This document shows positions 1 to 11,431 of a DNA stretch of 64,000 nucleotides, piece after piece; positions within the stretch are counted from its first letter, which is position 1, and every line of letters starts with the position of its first letter. Source of the stretch: Distichodus sexfasciatus (Eukaryota; Chordata; Actinopteri; Characiformes; Distichodontidae); the NCBI GenBank assembly GCA_032718565.1, contig JAVGVS010000282.1, positions 367,263-431,262 on the forward strand. The letters run 5' to 3'. The position numbers were made by a program, and so were the translations under genes. Under the pieces are notes generated by a model. It saw only the letters and a list, made by a program, of their open reading frames with translations, searched no databases and had not been told where the DNA came from.

Positions 1-863
1 GACTTCTCTTTCTTCAGTCTCTCTAATCCCTAGAGAGACAGAAGTAGGAAAAATAATTTGCCTTAAAGGAAAAAAAGAGGTTTTATTTTTCTTGCTTTCA
101 GGTCCCGCTGTCGCCGTTCCAAACCCTCGTTCATTCATACGTTCTTTTGACCGTAACTGCATTTCCTGAATCCTGATAAGAAGCTGAGCTAAAGGGAGAC
201 AGCAGTGTTAGAAAAAAGCTAAATCGGAGCTTTGTGTTCCCGGCTTGCCCCTCGTCGCGGGTCTACGAATGGAGAGGGGGGCAATTTACAAGACTCTTAC
301 TCAGACGCCGCTCACTTGCTCCCTAAAAATACTGGCCCTGTGTTGCTGGTGCGTATGGGAAAACAAACAGGCCGTGTTATTATGACAGAGGATACAGTGT
401 GTACATGAAAGCTGTCCTTTAAACAAGGTCAGGTAAAGACCTTTTCCTTTTCCGAAGACTTTACCATATACAGTAAGTGCGTGTGGAGTATTCAGTTTTA
501 TCAGCATATATTTTACGATAACTGCTGCAGGCGTTCGGTATTACGTATACGAAAAAAAAAAAGTCATAATGCTGTTTTTGAATTTTACGTAGGAAATATT
601 TCGACAGTTCTCAGTTCATGTTCCAGACATGAATCAGATCTTCTGTGACTGGATGGAATTCAGCAGATTCCCCTGGAGTCGTCTATGAAAGAGGACCAGC
701 AAAAAGGCAAGCATTGTACAGCAAGCAAAACATCCCACTCGGATTTGATTGACCTAAGGACGCTCAGACGCTCGGGAGGAGTGGACAGAGAAGCCTTTGT
801 TTGCTCATCCCTTTCTCTCTCTCTCTCTCTTTGATAATACTGCATGGTTATGAGGTCGTTCTT
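1..863. other. 3' flank of c17orf58, no gene seen
   Basis: Unique-looking sequence with a short (CT)n run near 813-831. The open frames on both strands are short and resemble nothing I recognise. Part may be extended 3' UTR of c17orf58. Confidence 0.5.
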
Positions 864-869
864 TTTATT
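864..869 (-). terminator. Candidate poly(A) signal of c17orf58
   Basis: AATAAA on the minus strand, about 78 nt downstream of the stop codon and the first such hexamer after it. This would give a very short 3' UTR. Another AATAAA-like site near 84-89 could be a distal alternative. Confidence 0.5.
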
Positions 870-946
870 ATATATTTTAGATAAGGCCGCAGCTTATTCC
901 TCCAGTGCAGCAGGTGTCAGTAGCGAGCAGGTCCGCTTGGGTTTTT

Positions 947-1134
947 TCACCTGCACGACGAACGTGCTGCTTCTTGAGCTTTCTGGTGCCTTCTCTTGTT
1001 GTAGCGCTTGACGTAGTTGTTGCTGCGCAGGAGGCCGTCGCCCGGTTTCAGTTTGCCCCCGACCAGGACGAGGAGGCTGGATGGGAGATGGCGCCTCCGG
1101 TGGTAGATCTGCCCCATCACTATGTACCTGCTTC
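947..1134 (-). CDS. c17orf58: c17orf58 coding exon 5 and stop
   Basis: The acceptor TTGTTTTCCAG is followed by a phase-2 entry giving G-SRYIVMGQIYHRRRHLP, then GGKLKPGDGLLRSNNYVKRY, and ends ...SSCR-stop (TGA at 947-949). The human counterpart ends ...TQCI, so the penultimate cysteine is kept. Confidence 0.92.
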
Positions 1135-4100
1135 CTGGAAAACAAAATGCAATCCTGAGTGAGAGAAGTCAACGAGCAGCCAAGCAGTTGGGAGTGTGGC
1201 GGTTATGCAGTTGGCTCTGTGATCCATAGATCGCTGGTTTGAGTTCCAGACCGATACCACTGAGTGAAAGTGAGTGATTATTTGTCATTGTGAACACACC
1301 GCAGCACAGCTCAGCACACAGTGCACCACAACGAAATGTGACCTCTGCATTTAACCCATCCGTGAAGGAGCAGTGGGCAGCTAACAAGCGCCTGGGGAGC
1401 AGTGCTTAGGGATGGTACCTTGCTCACGAGTATCTCAATGGTAACTTTACCGGGATTTGAACCTGCGACCTTCTGATCACGGGGGCAAACACCCTACCGT
1501 TATGCCATCAGCTGCCCCGAAGTTACTCATGACCAAGGTACCGTTCCCAGACGCTGCCAAAAAGCTGCCCACTGCTCCTTCATGGATGGGTCACATTTTG
1601 TTGTGGTGCACTGTGTGCTGTGCTGTGTTCACAATGACAAATAATCTACTGTACAATACTGGCTGAAGAGTTGCTTGTCATTTTTTGTGTTTATTTTTTG
1701 TAATTTCAAAAGCAGTCACTGTAAACATGTTTGGTGTCTTTTAACAATATTATGCTGTATTGCCTTCTGCCGATATTCATCATTTATCAGAAGCAATGCT
1801 TCTCAATTTTTGCATACATAAATTAAGTCATTTTTTAAATGGAAAACAAATCTAAAAAAAATTTGGGATGCAGTTTAAATCTTCTTTCAGCTACGTTTAG
1901 CTACCTATGTCATGTCAGTCGCTTTAAATGATACCACAAAACAAGTGTCTTCTGATTTTGCAAATAAACAACTTGATTTGAGTTATCGCTTTTTAAAAGT
2001 ACAGTATTTTACTGTTATGAAAATACAGTAAGGCGCTGTAGGGAAAATAACAGTGTACTGCAGTTGGTTACAGTGCAGTTAATGAATCCTCAAGATCATT
2101 AGTTGATGAGTTAACTAACAGGTACAACGAACAGTGTTGGGCACATTACTTTAAAAAAGTATTAGTTATAGTTAGTTAGTTATAGTTACTAGTTACTTCT
2201 TTCAAAAAGTAACTAAGTTAATAACTGAGTTACAGCATTATAAAAGTAACTAGTTACCAGGGAAAGTAACTTATGCATTACATTTTTAAAAAATGTTCAA
2301 TATGTCAAAAATGTGGATCTCCCTCCCCGCTTTGATAGATATTTAGCTGTATGTTCAATTATTTGTAATAACACTGACTATTAAATGTGTAATTAATGAA
2401 ATGGACACTTAAAATGAAGAAAAGTCTAAATATAAATAAAATAATACATTTTTAACAGAAAACTTTGTACACAAATCTACACTATTCTAATATCGCTGTG
2501 GGACAATGTGAGACAAGACACCTATCAAATTTAATATATCATTGTAGATTTGCTCATTACTATGTATATAATAGTAGAATGATCAAACACAATAGATGTT
2601 TTTTTATATTTTACTCTACCTTAGCCAATCATCATCCCTTATGCGGTTGTTTCGCCCCTCACCAAAGAAAAGAAAAAAGCTTTGCCGCTCCTGTAGCTGA
2701 AAACAGCTTAATAACAGTAACATGCCACGTTATTGTCAATAACGGTAATGGCGCTGTAACCATGGAAACAGCAATTGGGTAGATTACTCGTTACTGAAAA
2801 ATGACTTTTTTTCAGTAACACCATTATTTTAACGCCATTACTCCCATCAATGACAACGAATGAAAGCTAATAAAAAATTTAAACACAAATTGTGTCCTTA
2901 TTAACTTTTATTCATATTGGTAGCCAAAATAGCATCTTTAAGTAGAGATTAGGAGTGTAGTGATACATCGTTCTACATCTATACATCGATTTAATGATCA
3001 ACAATCACATGATCCAAAAAGAAAAGATGGAACCACAAGCGCAAAGACGTCAGTAACTTTTATTAAGCGTGATAATAACGCAAGCTAGTGTGCTCCGTAG
3101 CTCAGGACTAAAAATGTCGTGATATTTTAGTTCCTTTTTGTGGTTTGATATGAATGGGAGTGATTGTGTCAAATCATGTCGATCGCTCACAAACTGAATC
3201 GTTTCGAAATCGTATCGACATCGGCAGACGTCAAAACGTTTTCCACTGAGTCTCTATAATGTCATAGCGTGATGGTTTGCGCCCCCAGTAGAGAGATCCT
3301 GTAAAGTGCATTCTGAGTTCATGACTTCATTCTCCTGGATATGTTAATTTAATGAGGTTTGGCTGTGAAGAAATAAATGGTTTCCAGTTCCAGAACATCA
3401 GCATGTGTTCACATTCTTGGCTGTGGGCATTTATCCAGAGCAATTTACATGATTGATTTGGAATCCTCTTAGAAAATATGTCTCCCATATTAATTAGGAC
3501 AGACTTATGTCAAGACCTAACTAAGCTTCTACTAAAGTCCAAGTTCAAGCCAATTTCAGTCTTATCATCAAATAAATACATCAATTAAAAGTTCACAAAC
3601 AAAGTGTTGCAAGTTTCTACTCCTAAAATCACGCAATAAACATTGTAGATTAGTTAGGACCTTGGAAAAGTTGACAAAAAGCTTTTCCATGTTCTTAACT
3701 ATCCTAAAAAGTTGAATCTTTTCCTAACTTCTATTCTAAAGTCAAGATTAGGAGATTTCCATCTTTGAACATATGTCCTAATCTCCTTGTCTTCAGTCAA
3801 CATTTTCAAAACAGACTAACAACTTTTCCATGCTCTAAACTAACCTACAAAGTGGGGGGAAATGGTAATCTCCTTTTTTAATCCCAAGATTAGGAGATTA
3901 TCAACTTTAAACGTGCAAAAATTGGTAATGCCCTAAACATTTTGAAGAGGTGTGTCTTCAGTTGACATTAAACCACACATATTACCAACTTTCCTAACCT
4001 AGAACGACTAACGACTAACCTAAAACGCTGGCAATCTCCCTTCCAAACGTTGAGATTAAGAGATTAGCAACATGCAAATGCAATGTTGGTCATGTGATAA

Positions 4101-7100
4101 CCTCCTTTAAAAGGTATGTCTTTAGTCTACGTTTTTAAAGGAAATTACCAACCTAAACAGTGTGAAAAATGTCAAAGTTAGGAGATGTGAAAGTTGGTAA
4201 TGTTGGTAATCTGAACACAGCACATCACACAGTGCACCACAACCCAATAAGACCTTGACCCATCAGTGATGGAGCAGAGGGCAGCTTTTTGGCAGCGACC
4301 AGGAAGCAGTGCTTGGGGTCGGTGCTCATGAGGACCTCAGTGGTTCCTTTGTACCTCTTCAAGAAAATTTGGGGAAGTTGATAGAGTAATCATTAGGGAG
4401 TTGGCTCTGTGATTGGAAGGTTGCCAGTTTAAGTCCTGGACCGGTAAAGGTACCACTGAGGTGCTCGTAAGCAGTGCCCAGGGAGAAGTACATTTCTCAT
4501 GAGTTCCTCAGTGGTACCTTTACCGGTCCAGGACTTGAACTGGAGACCTTCCAATCAGGGGGTCAACTCCCTAACCATTACACTATCAACTGCCCCACAG
4601 TTCCTTGGAGAAGTGTCTTCAGTCAAAAGATTGCAAAAGGAAACAGTGGGAACGCTTTAAAGGAGTTGACCAGCGTTTTACCTAGTTTCAGGTCCGGACA
4701 GGGCTTGGTGCACTTGTAGGTGTCCAGAACTAAGATGTTCACTCTGAAGAAGTACATGTCCGGTGTGAAGTAGAGGCGGTTCATTTTGTAAAAGCCGTCA
4801 CTGTTCACCAGCAGAGTGACCAGCCTGATGCCTTTACGGATAACGTCGATGTCGTGAACGATGCCGTTGATGGCTGAAAATTGTAAAACAAAGATTTTTA
4901 TTGTACTTTAATGTTTCTCAAAATATGACAGTCACATTATTGCTCCAAAAAGTTTCCAAATTGTTTTAATTTCCCATTAACCACTTGACCACATTTGGGT
5001 GAAGCTCCACTTTAGGGCCTGTGTCCACCAAACATGCTTACTCAGCGCTCGTTGTTGCTCCGAAATGAAAGTTGCGAAAAGCGCCATCGGGCACTTCCGC
5101 GTTACTTCTTATTTCAACATGTTTCTTTGAGATCGCTAGTTTAATGGACAAGACGGAGAGAAATCGCATCTTAGCATTAGTGGCAGCGTTTGAAATAGAT
5201 TCTCACACGTTCTCAATTTTGATTGCCTAGCAAAAGAGAAGTGACATTGACGAGTGCAGCGCCGTTCTAAAAGTTGAACGGATTTCAACTCGAATCGCTC
5301 TGAGCGCTGCGACCAAGAACCGTTATTTTTTCCCCCGGTGCTCTGAACGATGAAGCTCATAGGATTTGTATTAAAAATAGGAGCTGCTAGCGGCAAAAAC
5401 GCGTTTGATGCACACAGACCCTTGAACTCAGTACTCCTGTCCTGGAATGTTGTCTATGAGAACACATTTACTATGTTTTACATTTTAAAAACAGCTCCAT
5501 TTTCAAATTTATGCACATCCCACTGTGAACTGGACCTGACAAACTACTAATAAATTAGGTATCATGTTATCAAATTATCAAATACCATATTTTCAGTTAA
5601 TTACACAATTTTACATTTAAACAGACTCTGTTTTTTTAGCCTGTGTAGCAGCTTTTATAAAGTTTTATAAAGTTATACATCGTTATAGACACATTCTGGG
5701 ATTTTAATTTTCCATAGCATATGGTGCATATGCCAAAAATTCCAGTTCCAGATAAGCATCATGATGACACAACTTTTCAATCCTAGGCCTTGAATTCATT
5801 AAAGCTGTGTTCAAGATGGATCAAATTACAGAAATGTTTATCTTAATCTGGGCTAAAGTATCGTGATTCTTTCTGGATCAGTCCCTGTTGACTAAAACAT
5901 TGTATACAAAAGATGTGTCTGACTCATTTTTCGACATTAATTATGAATTTAGTCCTTGGCCTACACTGAAGAACTGAGTTAATCACTGGACTCATTTTTA
6001 ATAGTTTTATCAGTCGATCGAAGTTCACACAAAGTATAAAGTTCACACAGTGTCCAGGATGTTTCTAAAGAACTCGATCTAGTGTTTTAGTCTTAGGTTG
6101 GAACCAAATCCAGCCGGCCAACAACTTCCCAGAAACAGGGTTAAACCCAGCATGAGTGTAAAAATAAGCTTTAGGAGAAACTTAAATAAGACCTTTTATA
6201 CGTCCTTTTCCGAGAGTAATGTATGTGTTTTTAAATCCCTCAGGTAACACAAGGGTTTATATGTCTCTATGTATCTTTCATATAGTTTAACGTTTAATAT
6301 TTAAATAAACTGCATATTTTTTTCTTCGATTTTTCACATTTATACAGTATATTTTATCTTTTTAACTTCCTTGTTCTTTAAAAAATAAATTACCGTTGCA
6401 CAATCAAGAAAGAGCGGTTCAAGATACATTTCACTGCATATTGTACTTGTATTTTTATGCATGTGACAAATAAAGAATCTTGAATCACCATAAAGCTAAC
6501 GCTGAAAGGAGTAAGCAGGTATTGTAGTCCACATAAAGAGCCAATTAACATAAATACAGTTTATAAAGTCAGTTTAACTAATGCAGTCGTCACTCGAATT
6601 TGTCTTTGGCGCTAAAAACAACCAAAAGTGGCTCCAGTCTCTCAAACGTTAGCAGGAAAACGCAAAAGCCAGTCACGTTGGCGTTATGTGTTTGGGAGTT
6701 GGGCCTTGAGTAGAAAACGCCATTTAAGCCTCGATATAGCTAGATGCGGCACGGTGTCACAGGGGTTAGCGCTGCCGCCTCACAGCGAGGGGGTCCTGGG
6801 TTCGATCCCTGGGTCAGCTGTAGGACCTTCCTGTGTGGAGCTTGCTTGCTCTCCCTGTGTTCGCGTAGGTTTCCTCCGGGTGCTCCGGTTTCCTCCCACA
6901 GTCCAAAAGCATGTACTAGAGGTTAATTGGTGACTCTAAATTGGTGTGAGTGTGACTGTGTGAGTGTGCGTGGCCTGTGGTGTGTAGACTAACATGGTGC
7001 TGAAATTTCGGCACTTTACTGGGCGGCCGCCGTTCTTCACAAAGCCACCAAACTTTACGTGATTCGAGGGCCTCTTCGCATATCTGTAACCGGCATGCCC

Positions 7101-7686
7101 CGCACTCGTCCTTTTTTTTACCATTTTTTTCCTGTCGTTAATTTTTTTCCCATAGCAACCCATTCATTTTCTCTCATTAAAAATACATGGGATTTGGGAC
7201 TCCATAGCTTTCCTTCACCTGTTTTTACACGACGGTCAACACGGTTCTTATCCCACCTCAGACCACCTCACTGAACACATCTCGATCCGTTTTCACCCAC
7301 ACACTTTTTCTTACTTTTATCATCCCTCGTTCTTTCCCCATTCACTTTGATGCATTTCTATCATGTCACCGCCACAAAACTTGAGCAACCACATTGGAGT
7401 TTTTTCTTGTGGAAATGCAGCTCTAGTTTACTTTTTAATCTGAAGGTTGATGGAGTTTTCGTGTGTTCTTTAAGTGATGTGAGCGTCTCACCGAATTCAC
7501 TGTAGCAGTAGTGCTCCGTCTCATCCTTGTCCTTCCTGCACTCGCTCAGACACACGGCGTCTTGGCTAAAATCCGAATCTGAGGGAAGAAGAGATGGAGA
7601 GAATACACAGAAATGCCCCGTAAAAAATCTGAAAGTGGGAGATGAGATGACATATTTTGAGTTCTCTCTCTCTCTCTCCCCAAACA

Positions 7687-7722
<36 letters not shown>

Positions 7723-7782
7723 CTCCTCCTCTGTTCTCTCTAGCAACTTTCTCTCTCCTCATCCACCTTTCTCCCTACTGCA

Positions 7783-7821
<39 letters not shown>

Positions 7822-8226
7822 CTCACTTCTTTCTTTCTTCTTACATTTTTTCATTCTCTCTTTTCCTTATCATCCCTTTTCCTCTCCTCTAACACTCTCT
7901 CTCTCTCCCTCCCTCTCTCTTCTTTATTTCCCCACCTTATGTTTTCTTTCATTCTCTTCCTCCTTATCTTGTTCTCTCTACTGGCTGTTCCTCTCTCTCT
8001 CTTTCTCTCCCTCTTTTTTTCCTATGACATGTTCTCGATTTCTCGTTGATATGGTTTCACAGCTGATTGCGTTTGGCTTTAGGCATGGTTGGGATTCTCG
8101 TACGTCTCGTCGAGCAGCAGCACAAAGGAGGCATTCAAGTGCGAGAGCTAAAGCAGTAATTTGCGGCTTGAGGGAGAGAGTAATTAGAATAACTATCTAA
8201 CCCTCAGTAAAATCTCTCACGTCCCC

Positions 8227-8261
<35 letters not shown>

Positions 8262-8560
8262 CTTATCTCTCTCTTTTTCTTTATCCACCCTATCTCTCTC
8301 TCTGTCCTTCCTTATCCCTCTCTCTCTTCCCCCATTTTTCTCTCCCTCTCTTTCTCTCCAACATCTCTCTGATTCTTTACTCATGTCTACATTCTTCTTT
8401 ACCTCTTTTTGACTCTCTTGTCCTGTCTTATTCCATCTGTCCTTCTTAACCTTATCTTCCTTTTTTTCACACTTTTCCCCCTCTCCCTCCCTCCCTCTCT
8501 ATCACTCCCTCTAATCTTTCTTTCTCTCTAACAATATCCACTGCTCTTTCCTGTATTTAC

Positions 8561-8607
<47 letters not shown>

Positions 8608-8745
8608 TATTCTCTTTCTCTCTGTTCACACCTCTTTCTTTATCTTAACATTTTCTCTCATTCTCTCTCTCTCTCTTTCTTCTCTCTCCTCATCCCCTTT
8701 CTCTCTTTTTCTGACCTCTCCTTCTCCCCATTCTCCTTCTCTCAA

Positions 8746-8788
<43 letters not shown>

Positions 8789-10628
8789 CTCTCTACTTCC
8801 CTTCCCATCACAGCTCTTTCCTGATCCAGACCTTCTCTCTCTCTTCTCTTTCTTCTTTTCTTCTCCTCTCCTCTCCCCCTCTCTCGCATCCTCTTTCCTC
8901 TGTCCTGACTTTCTTTTTACCCCCCTCTACTGACCCCATCACATCTATTCCTTTATCCTGACATTTTCTCACGTTCTCTCAAACTTTCCTCTCTTCTCTT
9001 CTTCTCATCCCTTTTTCTCTCTCCTGATATTCTCTCTTTCTCCTCAACACACTTTTCCTTTGCTGTCTCTCTCTCTCCTTCATCATTTTTCACCACTGCC
9101 ATTCTTCCTGACTTCCTCTGTCTCTCTCTGCCTCTGTCTCTCCCCACCTTGTTAATGATTAAAGTTAATGAACCTTTCTTGAAGATGTCGTAGTGGTAGA
9201 GGAGGCTGGCGGAGCGCCGGTTCTGTGTGATGTGTGTTCGACTCCCGTTTATTCCTCCTCCTCCCGTTCTCAGGCTGGATCTCCCGGGCCGGTTCTCCTC
9301 GGGGTCCAAACGCCGGTTCGGCGGTAACGCCCCTGCTGCCGCCGCTGATGTCGCCGCTGTCTCTCGCTCTTTAGTTCTGGACCTGGAGTTCTGATACACC
9401 TGAGACTCTCCCACCGGAGGGTTATTGGACCGAACCGGGTTTTCTGCCATGATTTTTTGGGTCCGGTTCCCCGATGAGGCTCCCCCACCTCCTCCGACCC
9501 CGAGCGCCACCTTAAAGGGGGTCTTCTCGCTGTTGTGCTCGGTCGGGAGCCGCTCGATCCGGGAGCCTTTCTTACTCTTGTTGATGGGGCCCGGGGCAGG
9601 AGGAGGAGGAGGATTAAACGGGGCCAGGTGTGCGTGCTTGGGCCACATGCCCCCCGGACCCGGGTGGAATTTGGGTTGGGAAGGCTTTTTGCCCTGCTCC
9701 AGGAGCTCGTTAACCGGGAGAGGCACGTCTTTAGTCTGGTTGTTGGTGTCGGACAGAGAGACGTGAAGCGCTTTATCAGGAGGAGTTCCGATCAGAGAGG
9801 AGAGATCTGCACACACACGGGGCACAGTTCATTCATTCTTCAATTAATAACATTTTTTAATACATTGCATTTGTAAAAAGACTTACGACTGTTTATTAAA
9901 AGACAGTATCTACAAATTTGGCAACACGTCTACAAAAATTAACACATTTTTGTAGGCTATTGTAAGAGATTTTGTGACAGATTTTGGAGCTAGTTTGTAT
10001 AGACAGTGTTAAAGCAAAACGTTAAATAATAAAGTATTAAAACTGCTGTTTAAAATGATACAGATAGTTATACAAGAAGCATTTTTCATATAACTTTTCC
10101 CTTCGTACCATTATCATTCCCACTACTGGCTAAAATATTGATATATTCTAGCAAATAAGCTTCAAACATTATTTTAAAAAATAATAATAATACACATAAA
10201 AACACAAAATACGAGTATCTTCAGATATCTTAATATCTATCCCCCCTCCGATTTTATATAAAGTTTTAGTATTTCACGTCAGTTGTCTTTTGTTACATCG
10301 ACACTATGACTTTATTGATTATACTTAAATAAAAATTAATGTCCACCTTAAAACACACCCTTAATTTTGCACTACGGGACAAAACCTAACAGCACTTATA
10401 TCTTATATAAATTATATATATTAAAATATATAAATATATTAAGTTATAATAAGTTTTATTTACGTACTCTAGAAGTTAAACGTATTAAATATATTAATGC
10501 ATGCATTAAAACACATTAACCTTAGTTCGTTCTAAAGCATGTGTTCGGTCAGACTCACCATTGACCGCATGTTCTTTAGCGTACGAGATCGCGAGCGCGA
10601 CAGAGATGAGCAGCAAAATCCCCGACAT
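947..10628 (-). CDS. c17orf58: C17orf58 (UPF0450 family) homolog, complete five-exon gene
   Basis: The coding sequence is complement(join(947..1134, 4682..4873, 7492..7578, 9174..9806, 10559..10628)), 1170 nt including the stop, giving 389 residues. All junctions are GT-AG and the phases agree. Residues 1-17 (MSGILLLISVALAISYA) look like a signal peptide. Residues 24-235 are a low-complexity Pro/Gly/Arg/Asn region. Residues 236-389 align with my recollection of the human C17orf58 C-terminus: NGIVHDIDV, IRLVTLLV, GFYKMNRLYFTP, KPCPDLK, SRYIVMG, GDGLLRS and YVKR. The six cysteines of that part (two in VCLSEC, one in HYC, two in KCTKPC, one next to the end) match the human spacing order, suggesting three disulfides in an extracellular module. 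The family's function is not established. The gene runs away from the importin gene on the other strand. Confidence 0.93.
1199..1656. mobile_element. Compound tRNA-headed SINE (family A), inverted pieces
   Basis: A plus-strand head fragment (about 1199-1264) is followed by a nearly complete minus-strand copy (about 1265-1518) and a plus-strand body (about 1519-1656) ending in CAATGACAAATAATC. Family A is the dominant repeat of the window. Its head has a B-box-like GGTTCGAATCC, its middle a GTACCACTGAGGTACTC block, and its tail GTGTTCACAATGACAAATAA. Confidence 0.8.
2132..2852. mobile_element. Non-autonomous hAT element with perfect 8-bp TSD
   Basis: Begins CAGTGTTGGG and ends CCCATCAATG (terminal inverted repeats, 8 of 10 matching). 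It is flanked by identical ACAACGAA at 2124-2131 and 2853-2860. The interior is rich in GTAACTAGTTAC motifs typical of fish hAT MITEs. No transposase frame. Confidence 0.88.
2861..3620. other. c17orf58 intron 4, mostly unassigned
   Basis: AT-rich. Near 2958-3240 there is a sequence resembling hAT ends (TACATCG / CGATTT motifs). Near 3430-3460 a short ATTTATCCAGAGCAA fragment matches the 3' part of SINE family C. Confidence 0.4.
3625..4675. repeat. Diverged tandem repeat, unit about 164 bp, split by a SINE
   Basis: Related blocks with TCTTCAGTCAACAT-like starts recur near 3790, 3955 and 4119, with a partial one near 4616 and an earlier diverged one near 3630. Each carries a variant of AAGATTAGGAGATT (near 3743, 3890, 4052, 4173). 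A family A SINE cluster (4207-4602) lies between the fourth and last blocks, just beside exon 4 of c17orf58. Confidence 0.65.
4207..4602. mobile_element. SINE family A cluster containing a fold-back dimer
   Basis: A minus-strand body at 4207-4365 is followed by a plus-strand head (about 4390-4470) and its reverse complement (about 4480-4600). GATTGGAAGGTTGCCAG on the left pairs with a near-complementary copy ending CCTTCCAATC on the right, giving a potential hairpin of about 50 bp per arm. Confidence 0.8.
4682..4873 (-). CDS. c17orf58: c17orf58 coding exon 4 (most conserved block)
   Basis: A 192-nt exon between acceptor CAATTTTCAG and donor CTAG|GTAAAA. It encodes residues 265-327: INGIVHDIDVIRKGIRLVTL, then GFYKMNRLYFTPDMYFFRV, then TYKCTKPCPDLKL. 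This is the block that identifies the gene; nearly every position is identical or conservative relative to the human protein as recalled. Confidence 0.95.
5015..5421. mobile_element. PIF/Harbinger-like MITE, copy 1
   Basis: Starts GGGCCTGTGTCCACCAAAC and ends in an imperfect complement (GCACACAGACCC). The flanks are TTA and TTG, consistent with a decayed 3-bp TSD. Sibling copies lie at 31162 and 46663. Located in intron 3 of c17orf58. Confidence 0.7.
5422..6419. other. c17orf58 intron 3 sequence without recognised features
   Basis: AT-rich, non-repetitive as far as I can see, no plausible exon. Confidence 0.4.
6420..6484 (+). mobile_element. LINE-type 3' tail fragment
   Basis: Ends GTGACAAATAAAGAATCTTGAAT, a tail also seen near 25640, near 33965 and, reversed, near 17127-17150. 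Such tails mark the 3' ends of fish LINEs and the SINEs that use them. Confidence 0.55.
6743..6990 (+). mobile_element. tRNA-derived SINE, family B
   Basis: Starts GCGGCACGGTGTCACAGGGG. It has a B box (GGGTTCGATCCC) and the blocks TTTCCTCCGGGTGCTCC and CACAGTCCAAAAGCATG, which I know as a very common teleost repeat. A reverse copy lies at 15905-16205. Confidence 0.8.
6991..7100. repeat. Interspersed repeat, second copy near 63748
   Basis: CAAAGCCACCAAACTTTACG at 7040-7059 and the following CATATCTGTAAC correspond to CAAAGCCACCAAATTTGACC and CATATCTGTAAC near 63783-63830. The family is unidentified. Confidence 0.5.
7492..7578 (-). CDS. c17orf58: c17orf58 coding exon 3
   Basis: An 87-nt exon between acceptor TTCCCTCAG and donor G|GTGAGA. 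It encodes residues 236-263, including DAVCLSECRKDKDETEHYC, with three of the six conserved cysteines. It lines up with human EPCARACRSDLDEREAFC. Confidence 0.9.
7579..9173. repeat. CT-rich intron 2 of c17orf58
   Basis: About 1.5 kb dominated by (CT)n tracts (for example 7690-7720, 7790-7818, 8229-8258, 8570-8600, 8748-8782) separated by diverged CT/TC sequence. On the transcribed strand this is a purine (GA) RNA. A few hundred bases around 8030-8220 are ordinary sequence. No exon seen. Confidence 0.9.
9174..9806 (-). CDS. c17orf58: c17orf58 coding exon 2 (Pro/Gly-rich region)
   Basis: The acceptor TGTGTGCAG lies just upstream of 9806. The exon encodes residues 24-235: DLSSLIGTPPDKALH, a PPPPPAPGP run, a GVGGGGGAS run and a C-terminal YHYDIFKK. 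The donor AAAG|GTTCAT at 9174 is in phase 1 and fuses to exon 3 as KKDSDFSQDAVC. The open frame continues past the donor into the CT-rich intron, but that extension is intronic. Composition is biased and there is no recognisable fold, as in the equivalent part of the human protein. Confidence 0.87.
9807..10558. other. c17orf58 intron 1, AT-rich, nothing recognised
   Basis: Strongly AT-rich, especially 10380-10500 (TATATAAAT-type runs). No repeat family or exon recognised. Confidence 0.5.
10559..10628 (-). CDS. c17orf58: c17orf58 coding exon 1 (signal peptide)
   Basis: The start codon is at 10626-10628, preceded on the coding strand by CTCCACC. It opens a hydrophobic stretch typical of a signal peptide (residues 1-17) and reads to residue 23. 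The donor GGTGAGT follows in phase 1. This exon is too short to stand out as an open frame. It was chosen because its phase joins exon 2 to give VNDLSSLIG. Confidence 0.85.
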
Positions 10629-10708
10629 GGTGGAGTTATGATGAGGAGACACTCACAACGAGACTTTTATTCCTCCCGTTAATTCTAGTAGTAAGGGGCG
10701 TGTCGAGA

Positions 10709-10737
10709 GAGAGATAGAGAGAGAGATACAGAGAGAG

Positions 10738-10828
<91 letters not shown>

Positions 10829-10875
10829 GAGAAGGAGAGAGAGAAAGAGAAAGAGAGAGAGATGGATAGACAGAC

Positions 10876-10956
<81 letters not shown>

Positions 10957-11094
10957 TAGACAGAGAGAGAGAGAGAGAGATACAGACAGAGAGAGAGGGG
11001 ACAGAGAGAGAGAGAGAGAGAGAGAGAGACACAGAGAGAGAGAGACAGAGAGAGAGAGAGAGATACAGACAGAGAGAGAGAGAGAGAGAGAGAG

Positions 11095-11144
<50 letters not shown>

Positions 11145-11221
11145 AAGAGAGAGAAGGAGAGAGAGGTGAGGAAAAGAGAGAGAGATACAGACAGACAGAG
11201 AGATGAGAGAGAGAGAGAGAC

Positions 11222-11260
<39 letters not shown>

Positions 11261-11268
11261 CAGACAGA

Positions 11269-11311
<43 letters not shown>

Positions 11312-11353
11312 ACAGAGAGAGAGAGACAGAGAGAGAGAGAGATAAGCAGACAG

Positions 11354-11431
<78 letters not shown>

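Noticed and set aside
8953..9173. Continuation of the c17orf58 exon 2 frame to an Arg/Glu-rich end
   Set aside because: It lies beyond the in-phase donor at 9174 and encodes only GA-repeat sequence. Splicing to 7578 restores the conserved protein.
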